Origin: Lachnoclostridium sp.
Lineage (GTDB): Bacteria; Bacillota; Clostridia; Lachnospirales; Lachnospiraceae
DNA: 40,647 nucleotides
NCBI GenBank assembly: GCA_021770065.1
Contig: JAETRR010000036.1
Coordinates: 1-40,647 of the forward strand
Direction of reading: 5' to 3'
Shown here in pieces: positions 15,710 to 23,631 of this stretch (within the stretch, counting starts at the first letter, position 1; each line of letters starts with the position of its first letter). The notes under the pieces were generated by a model that did not search any database, had not been told where the DNA came from, and saw only the letters and a list, made by a program, of their open reading frames with translations. Position numbers and translations under genes: made by a program.

Positions 15710-16858
15710 ATGAAGATTGTAATTGCAATTGATTCATTAAAGGGAAGCCTCACTTCCCTGGAAGCGGGAAATGCCATAGCGGAAAGTGCGGGAAGTGTAT
15801 TTCCGGATGCGGAGATCCGGGTCAGCCCCCTGGCGGACGGCGGCGAGGGGACGGCGGAGGCGCTGACCGCAGGGATGGGCGGAAGCCGGCAGGAGATTAC
15901 GGTAACAGGCCCTCTTGGGGAGCCTGTCGCCTGCAGTTACGGGATTCTTCCGGACAGAAAGACCGCAGTCCTGGAAATGGCTGCCGCCGCAGGAATCACG
16001 CTGGCAGAGCCGGATAAACGTAATCCCATGAAGGCTACAACCTATGGTGTCGGTGAAATGATAAGAGATGCCATAGAAAAAGGATGCCGCCATTTCATTG
16101 CAGGGATTGGAGGGAGTGCCACCAACGACGGAGGAATCGGGATGCTCCAGGCTCTGGGTTTTGGAATGCTGGACAAGCGCGGCAGGCAGGTTCCCTTTGG
16201 AGGGGAGGGCCTCTTAAGGCTTCACAGGATTACGGCGGATCATGTCATAGAGGAGCTTAAGGAATGTACCTTCCGGATTGCCTGTGACGTAACCAACCCT
16301 CTCTGCGGAGCGCAGGGAGCCAGTGCCGTCTACGGCCCCCAAAAAGGTGCGGATCCGGAGATGGTTGCGCAGCTGGACGGGTATCTGGGCCGTTATGCTT
16401 TTCTGGCAAAGGGATTCAATAAAGAAGCGGATTCCGAGAGGCCTGGAACAGGTGCTGCCGGAGGCCTGGGCTTTGCTTTTTTGACCTTTACCAATGCCGT
16501 ATTGGAATCGGGAATCCAAATCGTTATGGAAGAAACCGGTTTGGAAGAGAAGATTTCGGAGGCGGATCTGGTTGTAACAGGGGAGGGCTGTCTGGACGGG
16601 CAGACTGTTCAGGGAAAGGCCCCTGTCGGAGTAGCCCGGCTTGCCAAAAAGTACGGAAAGACGGTAATTGCATTTTCCGGAATCGTCACAGAGGGTGCAG
16701 CTGCCTGCAACCGGGCGGGAATTGACGCTTTCTTCCCGATCCTGCGCAGGGTGACGACCCTTGAGGAGGCCATGAAGCCGGAAAACGCAAGAGAGAATCT
16801 CCGGGAGACCAGTGAGCAGGTGTTCCGGCTGATTAGGGCAGCTTCGGGGAATCTGTAA
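15710..16858 (+). CDS. Glycerate kinase (GlxK/GarK family)
   Basis: Phosphorylates D-glycerate with ATP, to 2-phosphoglycerate in the GarK-type subgroup. The family N-terminus MKIVIAIDSLKGSLTSLEAG, the LADGGEGTAEAL stretch, GIGGSATNDGG (from residue 132) and the C-terminal TGEGCLDGQTVQGKAPVGVA are all clear. The length of 382 residues is normal. It lies 124 bases after the thiolase, beyond a strong hairpin, with no clear promoter in between, so it may be read through. How glycerate would connect to the acyl-CoA genes is not evident; it may feed a separate hydroxy-acid source into glycolysis. Confidence 0.92.
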   Translation: MKIVIAIDSLKGSLTSLEAGNAIAESAGSVFPDAEIRVSPLADGGEGTAEALTAGMGGSRQEITVTGPLGEPVACSYGILPDRKTAVLEMAAAAGITLAEPDKRNPMKATTYGVGEMIRDAIEKGCRHFIAGIGGSATNDGGIGMLQALGFGMLDKRGRQVPFGGEGLLRLHRITADHVIEELKECTFRIACDVTNPLCGAQGASAVYGPQKGADPEMVAQLDGYLGRYAFLAKGFNKEADSERPGTGAAGGLGFAFLTFTNAVLESGIQIVMEETGLEEKISEADLVVTGEGCLDGQTVQGKAPVGVARLAKKYGKTVIAFSGIVTEGAAACNRAGIDAFFPILRRVTTLEEAMKPENARENLRETSEQVFRLIRAASGNL

Positions 16859-17003
16859 AGATTTGACAGGGCGAGAATAGAAAGGCGCTGCAAATAATCA
16901 GTATTATTCCAGTATACAAAAAAGATAATAGATGTTAGAATAAAGCAAATTTATAATATAGAATTAAATGCTTATATAGGACTGGAAACAGGGGTGACGG
17001 AAA

Positions 17004-18344
17004 ATGTTACAAGAGAATAGCCGTATAGAATTAAAGTCTGTATTAAACGACAAAATGGAGAAAGAAATCGTAGCATTTTTGAACAACCAAGAAGGCGGAG
17101 TGCTTTATATAGGGATTAACGATGATGGAAGTCCGGTTAAGAATCCGGATATAGATTCTGCACAGCTAAAAATCGCAGACAGGATTAAAAACAATATTCT
17201 GCCATCTGCATTAGGACTGTTTGATATTGTTACTGAAATCATAGAAGATGTTGCAGTGATTAAGATCATCGTGTCCAGCGGCCTTGAAAAACCATATTAT
17301 CTTAAAAGTAAAGGAATGTCGCCAGGCGGCTGCTACATGAGACTGGGAACGTCAACACAGCCGATGCCGATATCTTTAATTGATGAACTATATGCAAAGA
17401 GGACTCATACAACGCTGAGAAATATTCCGTCGCCCCGACAGGATCTTACATTTGCCCAGCTTAAAATATATTATCAAGAACGCGGCCTGGAATTAAATAA
17501 TCAATTTGCAAACAGCCTTGAATTGCTTACACCAGACGGAAAATATAATTACATTGCATATTTGCTGGCAGATGAAAATGGGGTATCTATCAAAGTTGCA
17601 AAATATGCCGGGAAAGACAAAGTGGATTTGATTGAAAATGAGGAGTATGGCTACTGTTCGCTGCTTAAGGCAACAAATCATGTTTTAGAAAAAATGAAAA
17701 TTGAGAATATTACCAAAGCCAGAGTGACCAGCACGAAGCGGATAGAGAAAAATCTGGTAGAGGCGGTTCCTATGAGGGAAGCATTGATTAACGCTGTCGT
17801 TCACAATGATTTTTCAAGGGAAATTCCTCCGGTATTTGAGATTTTCAGCAATCGGATGGAATTTACATCCTATGGCGGCTTGATTCAAGGGCAAAGCAAG
17901 GAGGACTTTTTCAGCTGCAGCAGTATGCCGAGAAACCGGGAGTTAATGCGTGTATTTAAGGACGTGGGACTTGTGGAACAGCTTGGATCCGGAATGAGCC
18001 GAATTTTGAAAGCCTATGATAAAAGTGTTTTTGAGATATCCGAACATTTTATAAAAGTGATTTTTCCATTTTCTCAGAACAGAGAGGAGATTATTGTTAA
18101 TAATGAATTCTCGAGCAATATAAATGGCGATGTAAATGGCGATGTAAATGGCGATGTAAATGGCGATGTAAATAGAATTATGCAGATATTGAGAAAGCAG
18201 CCGGATATTACAGCCAGGGATATAAGTGCGAAAACTGGATTCAGTACCAGAAAAATCAGCCGTATTGTAAAGAAGTTAAAGGAATCGGGAAAAATAATTC
18301 GCGTGGGTTCGGACAAAAAAGGATATTGGAAGATAAACGGTTAA
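17004..18344 (+). CDS. AlbA_2/HATPase_c_4 putative transcriptional regulator with NGDV repeat
   Basis: A 446-residue protein of the Schlafen-AlbA_2 class. The N-terminal domain (about 1-125) starts with IELKSVLNDKMEKEIVAFLNN and GGVLYIGINDDG. A RecG-type C-terminal ATPase-like region follows (REALINAVVHNDF from about 258, then EIFSNRMEFTSYGGL). Next come four NGDV repeats (374-389) and a winged helix at the end (ITARDISAKTGFSTRKISRIVKKL). Members are usually annotated as ATP-binding or transcriptional regulators; targets are unknown. The gene stands alone, is visibly more A+T-rich than its neighbours and ends at its own terminator, which suggests horizontal acquisition. Confidence 0.85.
   Translation: MLQENSRIELKSVLNDKMEKEIVAFLNNQEGGVLYIGINDDGSPVKNPDIDSAQLKIADRIKNNILPSALGLFDIVTEIIEDVAVIKIIVSSGLEKPYYLKSKGMSPGGCYMRLGTSTQPMPISLIDELYAKRTHTTLRNIPSPRQDLTFAQLKIYYQERGLELNNQFANSLELLTPDGKYNYIAYLLADENGVSIKVAKYAGKDKVDLIENEEYGYCSLLKATNHVLEKMKIENITKARVTSTKRIEKNLVEAVPMREALINAVVHNDFSREIPPVFEIFSNRMEFTSYGGLIQGQSKEDFFSCSSMPRNRELMRVFKDVGLVEQLGSGMSRILKAYDKSVFEISEHFIKVIFPFSQNREEIIVNNEFSSNINGDVNGDVNGDVNGDVNRIMQILRKQPDITARDISAKTGFSTRKISRIVKKLKESGKIIRVGSDKKGYWKING
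18123..18173 (+). repeat. 12-bp in-frame tandem repeat, four units
   Basis: AATGGCGATGTA is repeated four times (18123-18170), then AAT. Each unit encodes Asn-Gly-Asp-Val in the linker between the ATPase-like and winged-helix parts of the AlbA_2 protein. Unit number can change by slippage without breaking the frame. Confidence 0.95.
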
Positions 18345-18391
18345 AACAGATTTGTTATATGCAGAATATGGGATAATTGTATAAGGAAATG

Positions 18392-18432
18392 AAAAAGCAG
18401 GAGATCTTAGCACAGATTATTCTGCTTTTTTT
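18392..18432 (+). terminator. Terminator after the AlbA_2 gene
   Basis: AAAAAGCAG (18392-18400) pairs with CTGCTTTTT (18422-18430) around a 21-base loop, and the T run continues to 18432. The A run on the left makes it potentially bidirectional. Confidence 0.65.
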
Positions 18433-18488
18433 GACAATTAATATCCAAAAGAGGTAAGATATCTTCGAAAATTTTTATATTTTTCAAC

Positions 18489-18517
18489 TTGACACGGCCG
18501 GAGGGCGCTTTTATAAT
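18489..18517 (+). promoter_or_regulatory. Perfect consensus promoter of the RND-tetR operon
   Basis: TTGACA (18489-18494), exactly 17 bases, TATAAT (18512-18517). A full match at optimum spacing, so strong expression is expected unless repressed; the TetR-type palindrome follows at once. Confidence 0.92.
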
Positions 18518-18525
18518 AAAGCAGA

Positions 18526-18539
18526 ACCGACTGGTCGGT
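18526..18539. promoter_or_regulatory. TetR-type operator
   Basis: ACCGACTGGTCGGT is a perfect 6-bp inverted repeat around two central bases. It starts eight bases after the -10 box and covers the likely start site. The tetR gene at 22628 ends this operon, so autorepression is the simple reading. Confidence 0.82.
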
Positions 18540-18570
18540 CGGAAAATGAGGAGACAGGAGACGTGACAAA

Positions 18571-21500
18571 ATGATATCCAGGTACAGTGTAAAGAGACCG
18601 TATACCGTATTTGTGGCAGTAGTGCTTGTGATTGTACTGGGCGTAGTGTCATTTACAAAGATGACCACAGACTTATTGCCGAGTATGAATCTGCCCTATG
18701 CGATCGTTATGACCACCTATGCAGGCGCGAGCCCCGAGACGGTGGAGAGCATGGTGACAAGGCCTGTGGAGCAGTCCATGGCCACAGTGAGCAATATTGA
18801 AAATGTCAGTTCTCTTTCCGCAGAGAACTATTCCCTGGTGATTCTGGAATTTGCCCAGACTGCCAATATGGATTCCGCAACCATTGAGATGCGCGAGAAA
18901 CTGGATCAGTTAAAAGCCATGTGGGATGACGATTCCATCGGAAGTCCTATTATTATGAAGCTGAACCCGGATATGATGCCGGTTATGGTGGCTGCTGTGG
19001 GAAAAGAGGGTTTGTCCCACACAGAGGTGACAAAGCTTACGGAAGATTCTATTATCCCGGAGCTTGAGAGCCTGGAGGGAGTAGCATCCGTGAACGCCTC
19101 CGGCCTTATTGAGGAAAATGTCCAGGTGGTGATTCGCCAGGAAAAGATAGATGCCATCAATGAGCAGGTCTTCGGGTATGTTGAGAGCGAATTTGAGGAC
19201 GCTGAGAAAGAAATTGCAGACGGCAAGAAGGAACTTGTGGACGGCCAGAAGGAGCTGAACGACGGACAGGTTGAGCTGAATGACAGCATAGCAGAGCTGC
19301 AGGAGAATGAGGCAGATCTGGCGGAGAATAAGGAAGAGCTGGAGAACGGCCTCGATGAGATTCGGGACGGAATCGATGCCCTGGACGGCAAAAAAACGGA
19401 GACTGCGGCCCAGCTTGCGGCAGCTCAGACGGCCATCAATGAGGGAAAGGCTGAGATAACAAAAAATCTGGCAGCGATTCAAGTGAGGCTGAATGAATAC
19501 GAGACAGCGAAAGCTGCGGCTGAAGCCGTCGGGAAGCTGTCGGATGGATTACATACTCTTTTGGCAGCGGCAGAAAAAGCAGAAGAAGATGCCGTGGCCG
19601 CAGGAGCGCCGGCAGGATCCGGTGCGGCAGATATGGCTGTACAGGCAGGGATGGAGGCAATACTCGCTTCTGTCGCCGGTACTCCTTTTGCAGATCTGCT
19701 GAAAGATGTGAAGGATTATGCATCTTTACAGATCGCAGCCGGAGCTGTAGAAGTAAAGAAGCAGGAGGCAGATACCGCTCTTGCGGCATTCCCCCAGGCC
19801 GAGATTGATCAGCTCACAACGGCAAAGAAGGAGCTGGAAGCCGCCGATGCCCAGTTAAGCCAGCAGCTTACCGAAGTTAATATGGGAGAAATGATAGCCG
19901 CTATCGAAATGGGCAGCGCTTCCGCCACCCTGAACATCACCAAATCCCAGCTCAAATCAGCTAAAGAGCAGCTGGAATCCGCAGAAGAGCAGCTTGCCGA
20001 TGCCTGGGATCAGATAAACGATGCCCAGGAACAGCTGAACGATGCCAGAGATCAGCTGAGCGAGGGCTGGGATTCCATCAGGGAAGGTGAGGAAGATCTG
20101 GCAGAGGCCAAGGCGGATGCCCTGGACAATGCAGATATGACCGATATCCTTACCGTGGAGATGGTTGAGAATCTTTTAGCTGCCCAGAATTTTTCCATGC
20201 CTGCGGGCTATGTGACGGAAGAAGGCATCGACTATCTGGTCCGTGTGGGTGATAAGGTGGATGATGTGGAAAGCCTCCGGAATATGGTTCTTATCGATAT
20301 GGAGATGGACGGCGTGGACACCATACATCTAAAAGATGTAGCAGACGTATTTATGACAGATAATTCCGATGAAGTCTACGCCAGCATCAATGGCCAGGCA
20401 GGTGTGATGCTGACCATCCAGAAGCAGACGGGCTACTCGACAGGAGATGTATCTGATCGGATTAATAATCGGATAGCAGAACTCCAGGAGGAAGATCCGG
20501 ATCTGCTGCTGCTTCCTCTGATGGATCAGGGCGTTTATATTGATCTGGTTACGGATTCCGTATTCAGCAATATGATTTCCGGAGCATTTCTGGCAATTCT
20601 GATCCTCCTGGTATTTTTGAAGGATCTGCGGCCTACCCTGGTTATTGCCTGCTCCATTCCCATCAGTGTGGTGGCGGCAGTGGTGTGCATGTATTTCAGC
20701 GGCGTAACCCTGAATATCATATCCCTGTCCGGCCTGGCGCTGGGAATCGGTATGCTGGTGGATAACTCCATCGTCGTGATTGAAAATATTTACCGTCTGA
20801 GAAATGAAGGCATGAGCTCTGCAAAGGCAGCCATTGAGGGGGCAAAGGAAGTAGCGGGCGCTATTGCGGCGTCCACTCTGACCACAGTCTGCGTATTCCT
20901 TCCGATTGTATTTACCGAGGGAATTACCAGGCAGCTTTTTGTGGATATGGGTCTTACCATTGCCTACTCCCTGGGGGCCAGCCTTGCCGTCGCACTGACA
21001 CTGGTGCCGGCCATGGGAGCCGGGCTTTTGAAAAATGCAAAGGAAAAGAAGCCCTCCCGGTTCTTTGAGAGGCTAATGGGTATCTACGAAAGCATGATCC
21101 GTCTGGCACTGCGGCAGAGAGTTATTGTACTTATCCTGGCTGTTGCCCTTTTGGTGCTGAGCGCAGTGCTGGAATTTGCCAGGGGAACCGCATTTATGCC
21201 CGAGATGGACAGCACCGAAATCAGTATGACACTTACCATGCCGGAGGGAACGCGCCTTAAAGAAACCGCGGAGCAGGCAGATGAGCTGGAGCGCCGTCTG
21301 TTGGCGCTGGATGATGTCATAGAGGTGGGGGCTATGGCAGCCTCCGGAAGCAGCATGGGTCTGGTGAGCGGAGACGTTTCCACCAATGAGGTTTCGCTCT
21401 ACGGCCTGCTCCGGGAGGATAAGGAACTGACCAACCAGGAACTGAAAAATGAGATTCTGAAGCTGACAGAGGACATGGAAGCCGAGATAGACGTATCCAC

Positions 21501-22626
21501 TTCCAGCATGGATATGAGCGCCCTGGGAGGAAGCGGCATCAGCATTATGATTAAAGGCCGTGATCTGGACCGGCTGCAGGAGATCGCCAGGGATGTTGCA
21601 AAGCTTGTGGAGGAGACAGAGGGAACAACTGAGGTGTCTGACGGCGTGGAGGAGACCACGGGAGAACTCCGGATTAAGGTAGATAAGGAAAAAGCGGCAC
21701 AGCAGGGACTTACTACGGCAGGGGTGTTTTCTGAGATAATGGAAAAACTGTCAGATCCGTCCAGTGCAACAACCCTGTCCACAGATACGGAAGACTTTGA
21801 TGTGCTGGTAGTAAACGGCGAGGACGTGGAACTGACCAGGGAGACTGTGAAGGATCTTGTGCTGACTGTTACAAAGCAGGATAACACCAAGGAACATGTT
21901 CCGCTGGCGGACATTGCCGAGTTTTCAGAGGCAGAGGGTCTGGAGACGATTCAGAGAGATGCGCAGTCCCGTTACATCAGCGTAACGGCTTCTATTGATG
22001 ACGATCACAACATCGGGCTGGTATCTGCCGAGGTGGAGAGAAAGCTTGAGAACTACCAGGCGCCTGCGGGGTACACCATTGAAATGCAGGGAGAAAATGA
22101 GACTATCATGGAGTCCATGATTGAGCTGGTAAAGATGCTCCTCCTGGCACTGCTGTTCATGTACTTGATTATGGTAGCACAGTTCCAGTCGCTGCTGTCG
22201 CCTTTTATCATTATGTTTACAGTGCCTCTGGCATTTACGGGAGGTCTTTTCGGCCTGTATTTTGCAGGGAGCGAATTCAGCGTTATTGCAATGATCGGCT
22301 TTGTCATGCTCTCCGGTATTATTGTTAATAACGGTATTGTGCTGATCGACTATACGAATCAGCTCATAGACAGAGGAATGAGCAAGACAGAAGCTTTAGT
22401 AGAGGCCGGGAAAACACGTATGCGTCCTATTTTGATGACAGCTCTTACTACCGTGCTGGGACTGTCCACAATGGGAATCGGCGCAGGCATGGGGGCGGAT
22501 ATGGTTCAGCCCATGGCAATCGTAACGATTGGCGGCCTGCTGTACGGTACACTGCTGACTTTGTTTGTCATCCCCTGCATCTATTCACTTCTGATTCGCA
22601 GAAAAACCCACGGGGAGGTGGAGTGA
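18571..22626 (+). CDS. RND (HAE1-like) efflux permease with long coiled-coil insertion
   Basis: A proton-driven membrane pump of 1351 residues, about 300 longer than AcrB-type proteins. TM1 lies near residues 10-30, followed by the pore-domain start (MTTDLLPSMNLPYA). TM2-6 contain GMLVDNSIVVIENIYR with Asp731-Asn732 in the proton-relay helix. TM7 to TM12 fill the C-terminal half. Residues about 207-515 are an insertion made of two heptad-rich arms (ADGKKELVDGQKELNDGQ, and later SAEEQLADAWDQINDAQEQL) around an Ala-rich tip. It begins after VVIRQEKIDAI and ends before LTVEMVENLLAAQN, which by recalled AcrB alignment is the docking-domain position. No adaptor or outer-membrane partner gene is present. 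It is co-transcribed with a TetR regulator. Confidence 0.92.
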   Translation: MISRYSVKRPYTVFVAVVLVIVLGVVSFTKMTTDLLPSMNLPYAIVMTTYAGASPETVESMVTRPVEQSMATVSNIENVSSLSAENYSLVILEFAQTANMDSATIEMREKLDQLKAMWDDDSIGSPIIMKLNPDMMPVMVAAVGKEGLSHTEVTKLTEDSIIPELESLEGVASVNASGLIEENVQVVIRQEKIDAINEQVFGYVESEFEDAEKEIADGKKELVDGQKELNDGQVELNDSIAELQENEADLAENKEELENGLDEIRDGIDALDGKKTETAAQLAAAQTAINEGKAEITKNLAAIQVRLNEYETAKAAAEAVGKLSDGLHTLLAAAEKAEEDAVAAGAPAGSGAADMAVQAGMEAILASVAGTPFADLLKDVKDYASLQIAAGAVEVKKQEADTALAAFPQAEIDQLTTAKKELEAADAQLSQQLTEVNMGEMIAAIEMGSASATLNITKSQLKSAKEQLESAEEQLADAWDQINDAQEQLNDARDQLSEGWDSIREGEEDLAEAKADALDNADMTDILTVEMVENLLAAQNFSMPAGYVTEEGIDYLVRVGDKVDDVESLRNMVLIDMEMDGVDTIHLKDVADVFMTDNSDEVYASINGQAGVMLTIQKQTGYSTGDVSDRINNRIAELQEEDPDLLLLPLMDQGVYIDLVTDSVFSNMISGAFLAILILLVFLKDLRPTLVIACSIPISVVAAVVCMYFSGVTLNIISLSGLALGIGMLVDNSIVVIENIYRLRNEGMSSAKAAIEGAKEVAGAIAASTLTTVCVFLPIVFTEGITRQLFVDMGLTIAYSLGASLAVALTLVPAMGAGLLKNAKEKKPSRFFERLMGIYESMIRLALRQRVIVLILAVALLVLSAVLEFARGTAFMPEMDSTEISMTLTMPEGTRLKETAEQADELERRLLALDDVIEVGAMAASGSSMGLVSGDVSTNEVSLYGLLREDKELTNQELKNEILKLTEDMEAEIDVSTSSMDMSALGGSGISIMIKGRDLDRLQEIARDVAKLVEETEGTTEVSDGVEETTGELRIKVDKEKAAQQGLTTAGVFSEIMEKLSDPSSATTLSTDTEDFDVLVVNGEDVELTRETVKDLVLTVTKQDNTKEHVPLADIAEFSEAEGLETIQRDAQSRYISVTASIDDDHNIGLVSAEVERKLENYQAPAGYTIEMQGENETIMESMIELVKMLLLALLFMYLIMVAQFQSLLSPFIIMFTVPLAFTGGLFGLYFAGSEFSVIAMIGFVMLSGIIVNNGIVLIDYTNQLIDRGMSKTEALVEAGKTRMRPILMTALTTVLGLSTMGIGAGMGADMVQPMAIVTIGGLLYGTLLTLFVIPCIYSLLIRRKTHGEVE

Positions 22627-22627
22627 C

Positions 22628-23233
22628 ATGGAGGAGACAAGACCGAAGGTTCTGGCGCTGTACCGGGGCGTTCTTGAGCTTCTTGATGAGGGCGCCGATG
22701 TGAATACCATAAAAGTGTCCGATATTACCGCAAGAGCCGGAATCGGAAAAGGAACCGCTTATGATTATTTTAAAAGCAGGGAGGAGATCATTGCCTGTGC
22801 CCTTCTCTATGACGTAGATCAGAAGATAGGTGAAGAAAAAGAAGAACTGGACCGCCATGAGGGATTTTCCAAAAAGGTAGTTTATGCGTTTGACTGGATG
22901 GAGCGCCGCTTTCGGGAGCAGAAGGTCTTTGCGCGGATCCTGCGTCTGACTATTGAAGGGAGCGGGCTGAGCAGCACAATACTGGAAGAGCTTCAGAAGC
23001 GTAAAAAGACGGGCTGCGGCCCCTTGAAGGTTCTTATGGAGATGTGCATGGAGGGAAAAGAGCGGGGAGAGATTCGAAAGGATATCCCGGTCTCTGCGGC
23101 CTGCATTGCTTCATTGGCGAATATGGCGGCCTTTATTATGTATCTGGAAAAAAATGAACAGATGCCGGAGATTGACACGGGCTGGATGAAGGAATTTCTC
23201 TGTAAGGGCCTGCTTAGTCAGTTAACTGCTTGA
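22628..23233 (+). CDS. TetR/AcrR-family repressor of the RND operon
   Basis: A 201-residue regulator with the TetR helix-turn-helix VSDITARAGIGKGTAYDYFKSREEII (within about residues 31-56) and a divergent all-helical ligand domain. It starts one base after the RND stop codon, with GGGGAGGTGG as ribosome site, so it is coupled to the pump. The palindrome at 18526-18539 on the operon promoter is its expected site, giving autorepression relieved by a pump substrate. Its stop codon TGA lies inside the -35 box of the valS leader promoter. Confidence 0.92.
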   Translation: MEETRPKVLALYRGVLELLDEGADVNTIKVSDITARAGIGKGTAYDYFKSREEIIACALLYDVDQKIGEEKEELDRHEGFSKKVVYAFDWMERRFREQKVFARILRLTIEGSGLSSTILEELQKRKKTGCGPLKVLMEMCMEGKERGEIRKDIPVSAACIASLANMAAFIMYLEKNEQMPEIDTGWMKEFLCKGLLSQLTA

Positions 23234-23258
23234 CAAACGTAAAAAAGCCTGTTATGTT
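23230..23258 (+). promoter_or_regulatory. Promoter of the valS T-box leader
   Basis: TTGACA (23230-23235), 17 bases, TATGTT (23253-23258). The -35 contains the tetR stop codon TGA (23231-23233). The hexamers and the overlap are the same as at the metK promoter (1518-1546). Confidence 0.78.
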
Positions 23259-23264
23259 AGAAAC

Positions 23265-23516
23265 TATCAAAAAGAAAAAGGCAGAGAAAAAGAGGGTACA
23301 CAGAAAGCACATCTGTCAGAGAGAGGGGGCCGCAGGCTGAAAGCCCCTTTCGGAAAAGTGTCTGTGGAGGTAGCTTTGGAGCCGGAGCGGCGAAGGAAGA
23401 GTAGCCGCTCACGTCTGACCAGCGTTAAAGGGTTTAGAGATATATGCGGGGAACCGCATATAAGACAGGTGGTACCGCGTTATCAGACGCCCTTTCAGTT
23501 TATGAAAGGGCGTTTT
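23265..23516 (+). promoter_or_regulatory. T-box leader (tRNA-Val sensing) of valS
   Basis: T-box landmarks in order: the AGAGAG stem I motif (from about 23317), GGCTGAAAGCCCC, the specifier region GAG-GTA-GCTTTGGAGC with Val codon GTA at 23370-23372, and the T-box core AGGTGGTACCGCG (23467-23479), which forms the antiterminator bulge. The intrinsic terminator at 23488-23516 follows. Uncharged tRNA-Val would stabilise the antiterminator and switch on valS. The specifier matches the downstream gene. The left boundary is estimated from the promoter. Confidence 0.93.
23488..23516 (+). terminator. T-box regulated terminator before valS
   Basis: CGCCCTTTCA (23488-23497), loop GTTTA, TGAAAGGGCG (23503-23512), then TTTT. 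A perfect 10-bp stem directly after the T-box core. Confidence 0.93.
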
Positions 23517-23524
23517 GCACGTCA

Positions 23525-23547
23525 GCAATGGAGCAAAGCTCCATTGC
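23525..23547. repeat. Perfect 10-bp hairpin between T-box and valS
   Basis: GCAATGGAGC, AAA, GCTCCATTGC. There is no T tract. Part of it, AGCTCCATTGCGCTGC, resembles the AGCGCCATTGCGCAGC section of the pre-Shine-Dalgarno element at 9106-9146, so it may be a degenerate relative. Confidence 0.45.
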
Positions 23548-23631
23548 GCTGCCCGGTGGAGATCAACTGAAAGATTAACTGAAACATCAGTAGAAAGATC
23601 AAAAAAGTAACATTAAGGAGGGATTTCACAA

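Noticed and set aside
18123..18173. CRISPR-like short repeats
   Set aside because: The units are directly adjacent 12-mers without spacers, inside a coding frame: a tandem repeat, not a CRISPR array.
19195..20110. The coiled-coil part of the RND protein as a separate or mis-joined gene
   Set aside because: The frame is continuous, with RND sequence on both sides in the right order and no internal start with ribosome site, so it is a true insertion and not an assembly join that can be detected here.
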